This document shows positions 22,544 through 31,639 of a stretch of 40,134 nt of DNA, one piece after another. Position 1 is the first letter of the stretch. Each line of letters opens with the position of its first letter. The notes under the pieces are model-generated. The model was not told the origin of the DNA. It was given only the letters and a program-made list of their open reading frames with translations, and ran no database searches. Location of the stretch: assembly GCA_028293545.1 (NCBI GenBank), contig JAQGOP010000003.1:1-40134 (forward strand), written 5' to 3'. A program made the translations under genes and the position numbers. The stretch comes from Verrucomicrobiota bacterium (GTDB lineage: Bacteria; Verrucomicrobiota; Verrucomicrobiia; Opitutales; Opitutaceae).

Positions 22544-25033
22544 ATGCACCTTCCATCGCCTCACCGTTTATTATGCACGGCTTCCCGCCGCTTCGTGTTT
22601 TTTTCCGTCGGCCTCAGCCTTCTCGTCGGCCCGACATGGGTCCGCGCCGCGGAAGGCCCCTCACCGGTCGCGGAATCCAGACGAAATTTCGATGTGCCGA
22701 CCGGTGATGCGGTCGTGACGCTCAAGGCTGTCGCCAAGCAGGGCGGCGTGGAGATCATGTTTCTCGCGTCGACGGTCCGCGGCGTGAAAACCAACGCGGT
22801 GCACGGCGAATATACTGCACGCCAGGCGCTCGACTCCATGGTGGCCAACACGCCGCTGGTCGTGGTGCAGGACGAGAAAACCGGGGCTCTCACCATTCAA
22901 ATCCTGAATGACCCAAACGCCCAAAGGGCGGCGCCGAAATCCAGCGACCGCCCTGCCGCTAAATCCGCCGACGGCGTGACGACGCTTTCGCCCTTCTTCG
23001 TCGCCGACACGATCGACAAAGGCTACTACTCGGAAAAAACGCTGCTCGGCACGCGCAGCGCCCAGAGCACGATGGAAATCCCGTCCAACATCTCGATCAT
23101 CAACCAGGAAATGCTGACGGACCTCAAGGCGACGAGCCTTCAGTCCGCGCTCAACTACGGGTCCAGTGGCGTGAAACAAAACCAGGCGCTGCACGACGAT
23201 TTTCAGATCCGTGGATTCCGGACGAACGGGATCATGCGCGACGGCATTGTGAAGCCGTCGTTCACCCGCACCGCGATCTATGACGTGGAGCGGGTGGAGG
23301 TCCTGAAGGGGCCGGGCGCCATGCTGCTCGGCGAAAACAATTTTCTCGGCGGCGCGATCAACATCATCACCAAGCAGCCCACCGAGGAATTTCACGGCCA
23401 GGCCGACTTGGAGGTCTCCAACAAGAATTACCTGAAATACGGGCTCAACCTCAGCGGTCCCATCCGGGCAGAGGACGATTGGAAACTTCTCTATCGCGTC
23501 ACGATCGGCGGCTGGCACGACGACCGGTTCAAGGAAATCCAGAACAAGGCCGAAGGATTCTATAGCGCAACCCTGCGCTACCTGCTGGGGAAGAAGACCT
23601 CGATCACCTTCCAGGCCTACGACTACCTGAACAACGGCTACGCATATTTCGACGATGTCTCCGATTCGACCTATCCCAACGGTCGCACCGTGCCGGCGCC
23701 GTTCACTTCGTTCGATTGGTCCATCGCCCGGAACAAGGATACGTTCTTCAACGTCCACGAAAAATTCTACCGGGCCGAGATGCTGCAGACGTTCACCGAG
23801 AATTCCTCGCTGCGCGTGGTGTATGCCTTGGAAGACCAGGAAGACCGCCGTCGTCTGATTCGCCAGGGCGGGCCGATCGTCAACTTCATGCTTCCACGTC
23901 AGGATCTGCCCTTCCAGGCGGATACCATCGTGCGCACGCTGCAGGTCGATTACCTTCACAAGGTTGAAATCGGGCCGACCAGGCATGAGTTCTCCGCGGG
24001 CGCCCAATCGGACGTGAACGAAGGATTCCAGCGCCTCAACGTCTTCACCAATCTGCCGGCGATCGATATTCGTCACCCCGACTTCAGCAACGATGTCCTG
24101 TTGCCGGGCTTCACGACCTTCTCGAGCAACACGTACACGACGACGACGCAGAACCACTATTACATTCAGGACAATATCAAGGCCTTCAGCGACAAGCTGA
24201 TCTTCGTGGGCGGCGTGCGCTGGATCGAGCGCACGCGCGATGCGATCAACAAGAACACGAATGTGGAGACGCTGACGCGCTCACCCCGGGTCCGGGTCAA
24301 CAAGTGGGGCGTGGTTTACCGCGTCACTCCGGCCATTTCGGTGTACGGCACGCAGGCGGCCAATGTTTTCCCCGCCACGGGAGGCAATCTGAACCCGGGC
24401 ACGCCGTATGAGACGACGCGCAAGGACCAGGATGGCACGCTCAAGGAGGCCGGCCTGAAATTCAATGCGCTCAACGGGCACCTTTACGGCAGCGTCGCTT
24501 ACTTTGACATGGCGATGACCAACGTTGTGGTGGGCGGCAACGCCCCGGATGGCTCCGTCGATGCGCTGGGCCGCCCGATCCAGATCAACACGCAGCAGGC
24601 CGAACAGCGCTCGAAGGGTTACGAAATCGAGATTGGCTACCGCCAGGATTTCACCGCGTTCGGGCATGCGGATATTATCACGACGTACTACAACGCCGAC
24701 AGCATCGATGAGAAGGGCGCGAAATTCTATAATTCCGTTCCTTACATCTATACCTTTCTTGGCAAGGTCACGTTCACCAAGGGCGCGCTCAAGGGCCTGA
24801 CGGTCGGCGCTGGCATTCACGAGCAGGGCCCCATCACGGAAATCGTCGGCGTCACCACCAACTACTGGCCGACGACGGCAGACGCCTTCGCCGCGTACAC
24901 CTTCCGCGACAAATGGCGGCTCAGCGTGAACGTCGATAACCTGACCAATAAATATTACATCATCACCGGCGGGAGCCTTTCCCAAGGCAGCGATCCGCGT
25001 CGGACCCGCATGGGCATGTCGTATAATTGGTAA
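22544..25033 (+). CDS. TonB-dependent outer-membrane receptor with STN signalling domain
   Basis: 829-aa receptor. A signal peptide is at ~1-38 (FVFFSVGLSLLVGPTW...RAA). Then comes the STN domain (~45-115, VPTGDAVVTLKAVAKQGGVE) that contacts FecR, a plug (~150-270, STMEIPSNISIINQEMLTDL, VERVEVLKGPGAMLLG), and a 22-strand type barrel to the C terminus (last residues MGMSYNW, aromatic end). The overall type is that of siderophore and transducer receptors (FecA/FpvA-like), with no SusD gene beside it. The neighbouring genes suggest a carbohydrate ligand rather than iron, but the ligand is not shown by sequence. The start is chosen from promoter position and signal peptide. Confidence 0.93.
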   Translation: MHLPSPHRLLCTASRRFVFFSVGLSLLVGPTWVRAAEGPSPVAESRRNFDVPTGDAVVTLKAVAKQGGVEIMFLASTVRGVKTNAVHGEYTARQALDSMVANTPLVVVQDEKTGALTIQILNDPNAQRAAPKSSDRPAAKSADGVTTLSPFFVADTIDKGYYSEKTLLGTRSAQSTMEIPSNISIINQEMLTDLKATSLQSALNYGSSGVKQNQALHDDFQIRGFRTNGIMRDGIVKPSFTRTAIYDVERVEVLKGPGAMLLGENNFLGGAINIITKQPTEEFHGQADLEVSNKNYLKYGLNLSGPIRAEDDWKLLYRVTIGGWHDDRFKEIQNKAEGFYSATLRYLLGKKTSITFQAYDYLNNGYAYFDDVSDSTYPNGRTVPAPFTSFDWSIARNKDTFFNVHEKFYRAEMLQTFTENSSLRVVYALEDQEDRRRLIRQGGPIVNFMLPRQDLPFQADTIVRTLQVDYLHKVEIGPTRHEFSAGAQSDVNEGFQRLNVFTNLPAIDIRHPDFSNDVLLPGFTTFSSNTYTTTTQNHYYIQDNIKAFSDKLIFVGGVRWIERTRDAINKNTNVETLTRSPRVRVNKWGVVYRVTPAISVYGTQAANVFPATGGNLNPGTPYETTRKDQDGTLKEAGLKFNALNGHLYGSVAYFDMAMTNVVVGGNAPDGSVDALGRPIQINTQQAEQRSKGYEIEIGYRQDFTAFGHADIITTYYNADSIDEKGAKFYNSVPYIYTFLGKVTFTKGALKGLTVGAGIHEQGPITEIVGVTTNYWPTTADAFAAYTFRDKWRLSVNVDNLTNKYYIITGGSLSQGSDPRRTRMGMSYNW

Positions 25034-25067
25034 GCCCGGACGGTATATTTTGGGTGTAAGACAGGAA

Positions 25068-25104
25068 CTCCTTCGGGACCGGCTGCCGGACCGGCCCGAG
25101 GGAG
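25068..25104 (+). terminator. Strong hairpin between receptor and downstream genes
   Basis: CTCCTTCGGG-A-CCGG (25068-25082) pairs with CCGGCCCGAGGGAG (25091-25104): 14 pairs including one G.T, with a single bulged A and an 8-nt loop. No T-run follows, so it is more likely a transcript-stabilising or attenuating structure than a classic terminator. It would let the receptor mRNA be more abundant than the downstream genes. Confidence 0.45.
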
Positions 25105-25156
25105 ACTTTCCTGAAGTGGGTTGTTCAGAAATTCCTCCGTCCGGCATCTTCCGAAT

Positions 25157-26716
25157 ATGAAATACCTGCTCCCGCAAGGCTGTTCCGTCCGCATCGTCCT
25201 GGCTGGGTTGCTCGCGAGCGCGGTGCTCCCGAGCGGTTTTGGCCAGCTGCTTTCCATCGGAACACAAAAGCAGCTCCTGGTGGACGATGTGCTCATCGAG
25301 CGACTGGAGCACGCCCAGCGACGCTTGAATCCGGCCGCGAAGGTCGAGGTCAATCCGGTCATCGCGCGCGATCGACCATGGGAAGGCTCGGATACGCGGG
25401 TGAGCTGGGTCATCTTTGACGAACGCCTCGGCAAGTTTCGGATGCGTTATGGCACTGGGGATTTCCAGCCGGTGATCGCTTCCGAGAAAACCGCCGACGA
25501 GGGCTCACCGAAGGGAACGTATGACGCCACCTTTGCCAACGGACGCGCCTGCGAGGCGTTTTCGAACGACGGCATCCATTGGGAAAAACCGAACCTCGGC
25601 TTCGTCGAGTTCAATGGCTCCAAGGCGAACAACATTCTTTCGCCGGAGAGTGCCGCGATCGAATATTTCATCCAGGACCTGCACGATCCCGATCCTGCCA
25701 AGCGTTACAAGGGCTTCATCCGCCGAGGCAGCGTGCGCGAACCTAACATGCAGTTCGACCTCTACACGTCAGCGGATGGTTATCATTGGGTGGCCTACGC
25801 GGATAACCCGGTGATCGACCTGGGTGCGCATGTCGGACGCTGGGGTCCCACGCTGTTCATGGGCTGGGATCCTATCCGGAAAGTGTATGCCGCGCATTTG
25901 GAATACAGCCTCCACATGGACGGAAGGACCCGGCTCCAGCGCGGCTACGAGAATACGCGCAAGCGGTGCCAGGCGCGTGTCGAGAGCCCGGACATGATTC
26001 ACTGGGGGGAGCCGGAGCTGATTGTTTCACCGGATGGAAAAGACGCGCCCGACACCGAATTCTACGCCCTCCCGGTCTCAATTTACGAAGGCTACTACGT
26101 CGGGATGCTGTGGAATTTCAGCACGACCAACACACTTTTTCACCCGGAGTTCATCTTCAGCCGCGATGGGGTGCACTACCGGCGCGACTACCGGATTCCT
26201 TTCATCCAGCGCGGCGACACCGGTGATTTCGACTCGGTCTGCGTCTACGCCAACGCGCCGCTCGTGCACAACGGGCAGGTCTACATTTATTATACCGGCG
26301 TCAACTGGCGCTCGCCCGAGCAGCTGAAGACCCTCGGCGCCAAGGCCCGGGCCGGCGTCGGCCTGGCCATCGTTCCGCTCGACGGGTTTGTATCGGTCGA
26401 CAGTGGACGAACCGAACCGGGCGTCCTCACCACGCGACCGTTCGGATTTTCCGGCACCGCGCTTTATCTGAACTTGAAACGGGCGCAGCGGGAGTGGGGC
26501 GCGGGCAATCCCGAGTTGCGGGTGGAGCTGCTGGATTCCCGGTTCGAGCCGATCCCGGGTTACACACTGGCCGAGGCCGACGTCGTTACAGATACGAATC
26601 CCGAGCAGCGCATATCTTGGCAGGGCCGCACCGATCTTTCAAAACTCGCCGGTCGCCCGGTCGCCTTACGCGTGCAGTTCAAGAACATCAAACTCTACTC
26701 CTTTCAGTTTCGCTGA
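25157..26716 (+). CDS. Secreted beta-propeller protein, glycosidase-like
   Basis: 519-aa exported protein; signal peptide MKYLLPQGCSVRIVLAGLLA to about SGFGQ. The body repeats the pattern FSNDGIHWEKPNLGF, TSADGYHWVAYADN, ESPDMIHWGEPELI and FSRDGVHYRRDYRIPF, each a blade-like unit of a five-bladed propeller as in GH43/GH32/GH130-like proteins. Candidate acidic residues occur in LLVDDVLIE, WEGSDTRVSW and DFDSVCVYANAPLV, but I cannot name the catalytic pair. The C-terminal ~90 residues (LRVELLDSRFEPIPGYTLAE) look like a beta-sandwich. It probably binds or cuts a carbohydrate at the cell surface or in the periplasm for the receptor upstream. The start ATG 25157 is chosen for the signal peptide. 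Confidence 0.75.
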   Translation: MKYLLPQGCSVRIVLAGLLASAVLPSGFGQLLSIGTQKQLLVDDVLIERLEHAQRRLNPAAKVEVNPVIARDRPWEGSDTRVSWVIFDERLGKFRMRYGTGDFQPVIASEKTADEGSPKGTYDATFANGRACEAFSNDGIHWEKPNLGFVEFNGSKANNILSPESAAIEYFIQDLHDPDPAKRYKGFIRRGSVREPNMQFDLYTSADGYHWVAYADNPVIDLGAHVGRWGPTLFMGWDPIRKVYAAHLEYSLHMDGRTRLQRGYENTRKRCQARVESPDMIHWGEPELIVSPDGKDAPDTEFYALPVSIYEGYYVGMLWNFSTTNTLFHPEFIFSRDGVHYRRDYRIPFIQRGDTGDFDSVCVYANAPLVHNGQVYIYYTGVNWRSPEQLKTLGAKARAGVGLAIVPLDGFVSVDSGRTEPGVLTTRPFGFSGTALYLNLKRAQREWGAGNPELRVELLDSRFEPIPGYTLAEADVVTDTNPEQRISWQGRTDLSKLAGRPVALRVQFKNIKLYSFQFR

Positions 26717-26759
26717 TTTTTCTACCAACCGAACGCCGGAAGGCGGGTGCGCACATTTT

Positions 26760-28499
26760 ATGAAGAAACTCATCTCGTTCGTTTTTCGGTGCATGTTTTT
26801 TTTGGCCGCGGCCGGCGTGCTGTCGGCACAGGCGGCTCCGGACCCTGTAGTCGGGAGGCCCGTGACACTCCTCTTCGACGACTACTATCAGCTTGAGCGT
26901 CCGGCGGGCTTCACGGAAGGAGTGCCGGCCCGCCCCGAGGATCGGGCCCGCACGAATTTCTATCATCCCGAAGCCAACGCCATTCCCAATGGAACGTTCG
27001 TGTTTTTCCGACTGATCGCGGAAGACTATCACGTGCGAGTCAGCTCCGCACCGCTCTCGGCGGAACTGCTGCGCACCGCGGGCGCTTACATGATCGTGTG
27101 CCCTGTCAGCTCGAAAAAGGGCGGCCGGGCGGATCTCACGGAGAAGGAGGCCGCGTTGCTGGAGGCATTCGTCGCCGACGGCGGAATCCTGATCCTGGCC
27201 GGCAACAGTATTTCTGATCCGGAAAAGGCCTCCTTCGACTTGGTCGGCATGAACCGCGTCGCGGCGCGTTTCGGCCTGCATTTCGCCGCCAAGACTTCGC
27301 AGACCCTGCTGGTGCCGGTTGCGCGCGACAACCCGGTGTTCTCCGGCCCGCGCAATTTCATCTACGGCAACGGCACCATCATCGACTGCGACCACCCTTT
27401 GGATCCCCACGTCACGGTGCTCGTCCAAAGCTCCAACCCGGAAGTACCCGGCGCGATCGCGGTGCGGGTCCGTTATAAGCAAGGCACCGTGCTTGTGCTC
27501 GGCGATGCGGGCACGATCGGTAACGCGCACGCGCTTCGCAACGAAACCGACCAGCCGGAAGCACTGCGTCAGATGATGCACAGCCTGCTGCCGGATGGCC
27601 CGCTGCCTGGTTACGGCTGGAAGCCCGGCACCCGCCTGCAGGCGAGAATCACCCACGAACGCATCGCCTCGGGTTATCCCGATGAACTGAGACTGCTCGA
27701 TCTGCCGCGGGACGCGGCGAGCGCCTACGTCGAGGTGGGCATGCGCGCGCTCGATCGGGAGGCGGCGAAAGCCGGCGCGACCCCCGCGGTTCGCGCCGAG
27801 CGAGGTTTTGCCTCGGCGACCGCGCGCTCGACGGCGCAGGTTTCGCTCAGGATCGGGGAATCCGATGGCCTCGCGTACGCCGCCACGTGGAGCACGGGCC
27901 GCGATAGCGAGCTCGCCTCCCGCCTCACCCCCCGCGGCGAAGTCATCGACAGCGCGATCGGCGCGGAAAGCCTGGCGGAGTGGCGTTGGGCCCTCACCGG
28001 GGAAATCATCATGGCGCCGCTGGACCCCGCGGCTCGCATTGGCGACACTTGGACGCGACGAGTGATGGTGCCGCTCGCGAGTGCGCAACTGGACCAGGCT
28101 CCTCGGCTTCGCGCCGCGACGGCGACGTTCAGGTTTGAAGGTCGCGAGGAATTGAAAGGCCGGGCATGTTATGTCGTCAGCAAAAGCGTCGAGGTGTCAG
28201 CGCCCATGCTGCCGCAGGATCTCGTGAAGCCGGCCTACGCGGATTATTTCAACGAACGAAACATCCGGTTCACCAGCAGCTCCGAGATGGTTTACGTCAA
28301 GGCGTGGATCGACGAGGCCTCCCGGCTGCCGGTTCGAACCGAACTTCGTGCCACGAGTGCGTTCTGGTGGTCGGATGAAGACCAGCCCGATTCGTTCATC
28401 TCCACGCACGATGCCAAGCGCGTTTATGAAACGACGAAAGCCACGCGGCACGTGGTAACCATCGGCCGGCTTCTCACCGCGGAATTTGAATCCCAATGA
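26760..28499 (+). CDS. Secreted protein with DUF4350-like domain, function unknown
   Basis: 579-aa exported protein (signal peptide MKKLISFVFRCMFFLAAAGV, cleavage near SAQAA). Residues ~30-280 resemble the DUF4350/GATase-like alpha-beta fold: DDYYQLERPAGFTEG, GAYMIVCPVSS, LEAFVADGGILILAGNS, and RYKQGTVLVLGDAGTIGN. The C-terminal ~280 residues are beta-rich, with no family I recognise. The GATase-like cysteine nucleophile is not evident, so an enzyme activity is not claimed. It is 43 bases behind the propeller gene, and its stop overlaps the next start (ATGA), so all three downstream genes are probably one transcript led by the receptor. Confidence 0.7.
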   Translation: MKKLISFVFRCMFFLAAAGVLSAQAAPDPVVGRPVTLLFDDYYQLERPAGFTEGVPARPEDRARTNFYHPEANAIPNGTFVFFRLIAEDYHVRVSSAPLSAELLRTAGAYMIVCPVSSKKGGRADLTEKEAALLEAFVADGGILILAGNSISDPEKASFDLVGMNRVAARFGLHFAAKTSQTLLVPVARDNPVFSGPRNFIYGNGTIIDCDHPLDPHVTVLVQSSNPEVPGAIAVRVRYKQGTVLVLGDAGTIGNAHALRNETDQPEALRQMMHSLLPDGPLPGYGWKPGTRLQARITHERIASGYPDELRLLDLPRDAASAYVEVGMRALDREAAKAGATPAVRAERGFASATARSTAQVSLRIGESDGLAYAATWSTGRDSELASRLTPRGEVIDSAIGAESLAEWRWALTGEIIMAPLDPAARIGDTWTRRVMVPLASAQLDQAPRLRAATATFRFEGREELKGRACYVVSKSVEVSAPMLPQDLVKPAYADYFNERNIRFTSSSEMVYVKAWIDEASRLPVRTELRATSAFWWSDEDQPDSFISTHDAKRVYETTKATRHVVTIGRLLTAEFESQ

Positions 28500-29437
28500 A
28501 TCTCTCGCGCTGGCTCGGCCTCGACGTATCCGCGGCAGCGGGTTTCCCTTCGCGAGGGGTGCTGCTCGTCCTCGCTGGTCTGAGCACGGCGCCGTTTGGG
28601 ATGCGCGCGGCCGATCCGAAGTCACCGAACGAGCTGGGCGAAGTCGGATTGTGGCTCGTGGCCGCGGACCTCGGGAAGGACCTCAGTGAAGGGCAGCCGG
28701 TGTCCCGCTGGGCTGATCGCTCCCCCCATGGCTACGATGCCGTGTTTGAAGCGTGCGTGCCCCAGGCCGCGCTGGCCGTTGGCCGGCATCATCCGCCGCA
28801 GTTCAAGGTGGACGGAGGATCGGGATTTCCGGCCGTTTCTTTCAATGCCCTTGATCGCGAAACGCTTTTGCTGGGGATGGCTGGCCACGCGCTGGGTCAG
28901 AAGGTGCACGGTTTCACGGCGGTTTTTGTGCTCCGCCCGTTGCTGACGTATCCGCCTCCTCCCTCGCCGGACATGCCGTGGACGAAGCGACGGTATCTCT
29001 TTATTTCTCACCTGAGCGACTTCAGCACGCGTTTCTCCGTCCAAGTCATTGAGGACACTGGCGAGGTGAAACTGCTGACACGCCTCAAGCCTGGGGAGGC
29101 GCTGGAGCGCTTTTCCTCGACCGACGGCCCGGAGCCGAAAGTGCTGAAGAACGACGCATGGCAGCGCGTCATCGTGACCGTCGATTGTTTGAAGAAGGAA
29201 GCGCACCTCGTGATTGATGGCGTGGATCGCCGCTATGCCCTGCCTGCGACGAGCGGCGATACGTTCGAGGACCTGCCTAGTCCGATCACCGGGATCGCGA
29301 GCACCACGCTGGGTGACTGGCTCACATGCCAGCTGGCTGAGATCATCTGTTACGAACGCGCTCTGACTCCCGAGGAAACCGCGGCACTCGATGTCCATTT
29401 GGCTGGGAAGTATCATTTGATGCCGGCGAAGAAATAG
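28496..29437 (+). CDS. Secreted LamG-like (concanavalin A-type) protein
   Basis: 313-aa protein with a signal-like segment at about 20-38 (VLLVLAGLSTAPFGMRA), preceded by an unusually long, less hydrophobic N terminus. The body matches the LamG/Laminin_G_3-type lectin-like sandwich: GEVGLWLVAADLGKD, SRWADRSPHGYDAVFEA, FSVQVIEDTGEVKLLTRL, and the C-terminal CQLAEIICYERALTPEE typical of such domains in planctomycetes and verrucomicrobia. It probably binds carbohydrate or protein outside the cytoplasm. ATG 28496 overlaps the preceding stop by ATGA, which fixes the start and couples translation. This is the last gene of the receptor locus. Confidence 0.75.
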   Translation: MNLSRWLGLDVSAAAGFPSRGVLLVLAGLSTAPFGMRAADPKSPNELGEVGLWLVAADLGKDLSEGQPVSRWADRSPHGYDAVFEACVPQAALAVGRHHPPQFKVDGGSGFPAVSFNALDRETLLLGMAGHALGQKVHGFTAVFVLRPLLTYPPPPSPDMPWTKRRYLFISHLSDFSTRFSVQVIEDTGEVKLLTRLKPGEALERFSSTDGPEPKVLKNDAWQRVIVTVDCLKKEAHLVIDGVDRRYALPATSGDTFEDLPSPITGIASTTLGDWLTCQLAEIICYERALTPEETAALDVHLAGKYHLMPAKK

Positions 29438-29492
29438 CGCGAACACGGCACCGCGGCGGTTTCGACCCCACTGCCTGGCGGATTGAATCCAT

Positions 29493-29612
29493 AGTGATCC
29501 GCGATTCCGCGACCGGGAACCTGAGCAGACGATACTGGTCGAGGGGGCGTTGGCCGCCCAGATCAGCAGCCCGATGGGCGTGTTCGCGGCGATTCTGATC
29601 CGGCGGTCTTAG
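29493..29612 (+). pseudogene. Possible gene remnant (C-terminal fragment)
   Basis: After a TGA, one frame reads SDPRFRDREPEQTILVEGAL and continues as a hydrophobic, protein-like stretch (AAQISSPMGVFAAILIRRS) to TAG at 29610-29612, with no start codon or full-length body. It looks like the tail of a lost membrane or transporter-type gene. The family is not identified. The rest of the 258-base gap before the VOC gene shows nothing I can support. Confidence 0.25.
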
Positions 29613-29695
29613 AAAAACCGCGCGTCCTATCCTTAGGCCAAGTGGCGCCACAAACCTGCTGGCGATGCAAAAATAAACCCTCAATCCTCCCCATC

Positions 29696-30121
29696 ATGAG
29701 CAATACTGTCGTAAAATCTTATCTCTTTTTCGGCGGCCGCTGCGAAGAGGCCTTGGAATTTTACCGCACTGCGGTCGGTGCGAAAGTCGACATGATGATG
29801 CGCTTCAATGAAAACCCGCAGCCCATGCCGCCGGGGACGCTGCCTCCGGGCTTTGAAAACAAAGTCATGCACGCGACTTTGCGCATTGGCGCTACGGCCC
29901 TCATGGCTTCTGACGGCAACGAAGAAGGCGCAAAGTTTGAAGGTTTTTCGCTTTCGTACGAAGTGCCGACAGAGGCGGAGGCGGACTGCGCGTTCGCTGC
30001 GCTCGCCGTGGGCGGCAAGGTTGGGATGCCGTTGGCCAAGACGTTTTGGTCCCCACGATTCGGGATGCTGACGGACCGCTTTGGCGTCAGTTGGATGGTG
30101 AGCGTGGCGAAGAAAACGTAG
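29696..30121 (+). CDS. VOC-family protein, PhnB/3-demethylubiquinone-methyltransferase-like fold
   Basis: 141-aa protein of the vicinal-oxygen-chelate superfamily in the PhnB-like (glyoxalase_7/3-dmu-9_3-mt) group: YLFFGGRCEEALEFYRTAVG at the N terminus, HATLRIGATALMASDGN in the middle and WSPRFGMLTDRFGVSWMVS at the C terminus. These cytosolic dimers have varied roles and this subgroup is mostly uncharacterised. The usual metal-ligand His is seen in VMHATL, the others are not clear, so no reaction is assigned. ATG 29696 (MSNTVVKSYL) is the family start. The open frame running to 29642 has no support. It appears to be a stand-alone gene. Confidence 0.88.
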   Translation: MSNTVVKSYLFFGGRCEEALEFYRTAVGAKVDMMMRFNENPQPMPPGTLPPGFENKVMHATLRIGATALMASDGNEEGAKFEGFSLSYEVPTEAEADCAFAALAVGGKVGMPLAKTFWSPRFGMLTDRFGVSWMVSVAKKT

Positions 30122-30370
30122 GTCGGCGGGGCGGTTTGTGGGTGGCCTGAGCGTTCCGCTTTCATGTTCTTGATGAGTGATATGGCGCGCTCTCGCTGGT
30201 ATGATAATGGTTAACCACAAAATCTGCCTCGGTACGCTCGGGCAATTACACCTGGCCCTTCGGCTGGGCGCCTAACGCAGGCCATAGGAATATGGCTTTG
30301 ATGCAGTCGAGAGGCGTCCGTGGGCTGGTTTGTGATTGAGCGGAAAGCCCGCGGTCGCGAAATGGGCGGC

Positions 30371-31354
30371 ATGCGAGAGAAGCGGGTGAAAATCGATCCA
30401 CGCATTGAGGCGTCGTCGGCGCACTTGGTTTCGCGGACCAACAACCGCGAGCGATGCTTCAATCGGCGCGAGAAGGCCAAGCTGCTGTCGCTGATGCGGC
30501 AAGCGGAAGAGTACTGCGGGCTGAAGTTGTTTACGCATGCGGAGATGATCAACCACCCGCATGCGCTGGCGCATAATCCGCTGTGGCAAAAGGATCCGGA
30601 CGACGCGGAGCTGATCCGGCGTTACCGGGTATTGAACCCGGGACGGCAGACGAAGTACCGGTCGAAGAACCTTGAGGTGATTGCGGCCCACTTGGAGGCC
30701 AACACGGAGGAAGGAATCGAGTGGCGGCGCCGGCAGGTCGCGCAGATGGGGGATTTTTCGCAGTTCATGAAGATCGTGAAACAGCGCTTCACGGCGTGGT
30801 TCAACCGGGAGCACTGTCGCACCGGCACGATCTGGGGTGGACGTTTTAAAAGTGTGCTGGTCGAGGAGAACTCGAACGCCCTCGTGAAGATGGCGGCGTA
30901 CATCGACAACAACCCCGTGCGGGCGGGAATCGTACGCGACCCCAAGGACTACGCGCATTCGGGCTACGGCGAAGCGGTGGCGGGGAATGCACTTGCCCAA
31001 CGGGGAATCATGCAGCTCATGGAAGTTTCGACCTGGGAGCAGGCGCAGGCGGAGTATCGGAAGCTGCTCTATGCGGTAGGGACCATCCCCAAGGCGACGG
31101 GCCGGACGATCTCGATCGAAGAGTTTGAAAAGGTCGTGGGCGAGGGCGGAAAATTGTCGGTGCCCGAAATTCTCCGCTGCCGGATTCGACGGTTCACGGA
31201 CAGCGTGGTTTTCGGAAGCACGGAGTTCGTGGCCAAACGGCTCGAAATCTTTGTGAAGGAAAACAAGCGCAAGCGCCCGGGCCGGCCCCGGCCGATGCCA
31301 CCGGTGACCGACTGGGGAGGACTCGCCACCCTGCGAGGCCTGCGACAGCCGTAA
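30371..31354 (+). CDS. RAYT-type (REP-associated) tyrosine transposase
   Basis: 327-aa single-strand-DNA endonuclease of the Y1 (IS200-like, TnpA_REP) class that cuts REP sequences. The His-hydrophobic-His motif appears as His62-Pro-His64 (INHPHAL), with the unusual Pro in the middle. The catalytic tyrosine is likely Tyr177 in AAYIDNNPVRAG, the signature helix of the family. RFTAWFNREHCRTGTIWGGR is also typical. A ~100-residue C-terminal extension with a basic KENKRKRPGRPRP end likely binds DNA. The start is ATG 30371; ATG 30362 and GTG 30320 are alternatives. No REP pair flanks the gene within this window, though two REP families with GTAG heads occur elsewhere in it. RAYTs are usually domesticated single-copy genes, not selfish transposons. 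Confidence 0.85.
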   Translation: MREKRVKIDPRIEASSAHLVSRTNNRERCFNRREKAKLLSLMRQAEEYCGLKLFTHAEMINHPHALAHNPLWQKDPDDAELIRRYRVLNPGRQTKYRSKNLEVIAAHLEANTEEGIEWRRRQVAQMGDFSQFMKIVKQRFTAWFNREHCRTGTIWGGRFKSVLVEENSNALVKMAAYIDNNPVRAGIVRDPKDYAHSGYGEAVAGNALAQRGIMQLMEVSTWEQAQAEYRKLLYAVGTIPKATGRTISIEEFEKVVGEGGKLSVPEILRCRIRRFTDSVVFGSTEFVAKRLEIFVKENKRKRPGRPRPMPPVTDWGGLATLRGLRQP

Positions 31355-31580
31355 AGGCGGCTACAAATTTTGGTCCTGCGCAAGTTTCCCGCGCACCCCT
31401 GCGCCCCGACGTCAGCGAGTGTCGGCCTTTTTCTCTCCTATCGACATCTTCCTGCGCCCCAGCACCGCCGCGCCTCCCGCCGCTTCGCTCTCGCGCAATC
31501 GTCTGGCCATCACGACGCTCCTTCCCGCCTCGCACTTACTTTTCCTTTTTCAAGGGTACGTCCCTTGGATGCATCCCATG

Positions 31581-31608
31581 AAAAAGGCCGCCCGTTGAGG
31601 CGGCCTTT
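31581..31608 (-). terminator. Rho-independent terminator of the SDR gene
   Basis: Read on the minus strand, AAAGGCCGCC (31608-31599) pairs with GGCGGCCTTT (31592-31583) around a 6-nt loop and runs into five T. It lies 30 bases behind the SDR stop. The region 31355-31580 before it (downstream of the transposase) holds no gene I can support. Confidence 0.88.
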
Positions 31609-31639
31609 GGAGGAAGAGAGTTTGGCGCGCAGCGCGGGC

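Noticed and set aside
22661..24157. 498-codon minus-strand frame opposite the TonB receptor
   Set aside because: Same pattern as above; the plus-strand product has clear receptor domains.
26688..28088. 466-codon minus-strand frame opposite the DUF4350-like gene
   Set aside because: Biased Arg/His/Gly composition and no domain; the plus strand has a signal peptide and coupled neighbours.
31551..31567. Hairpin CAAGGG-TACGT-CCCTTG as a second terminator
   Set aside because: The T-rich stretch precedes it on the plus strand and no T-run follows on either strand; the stem at 31583-31608 explains termination better.
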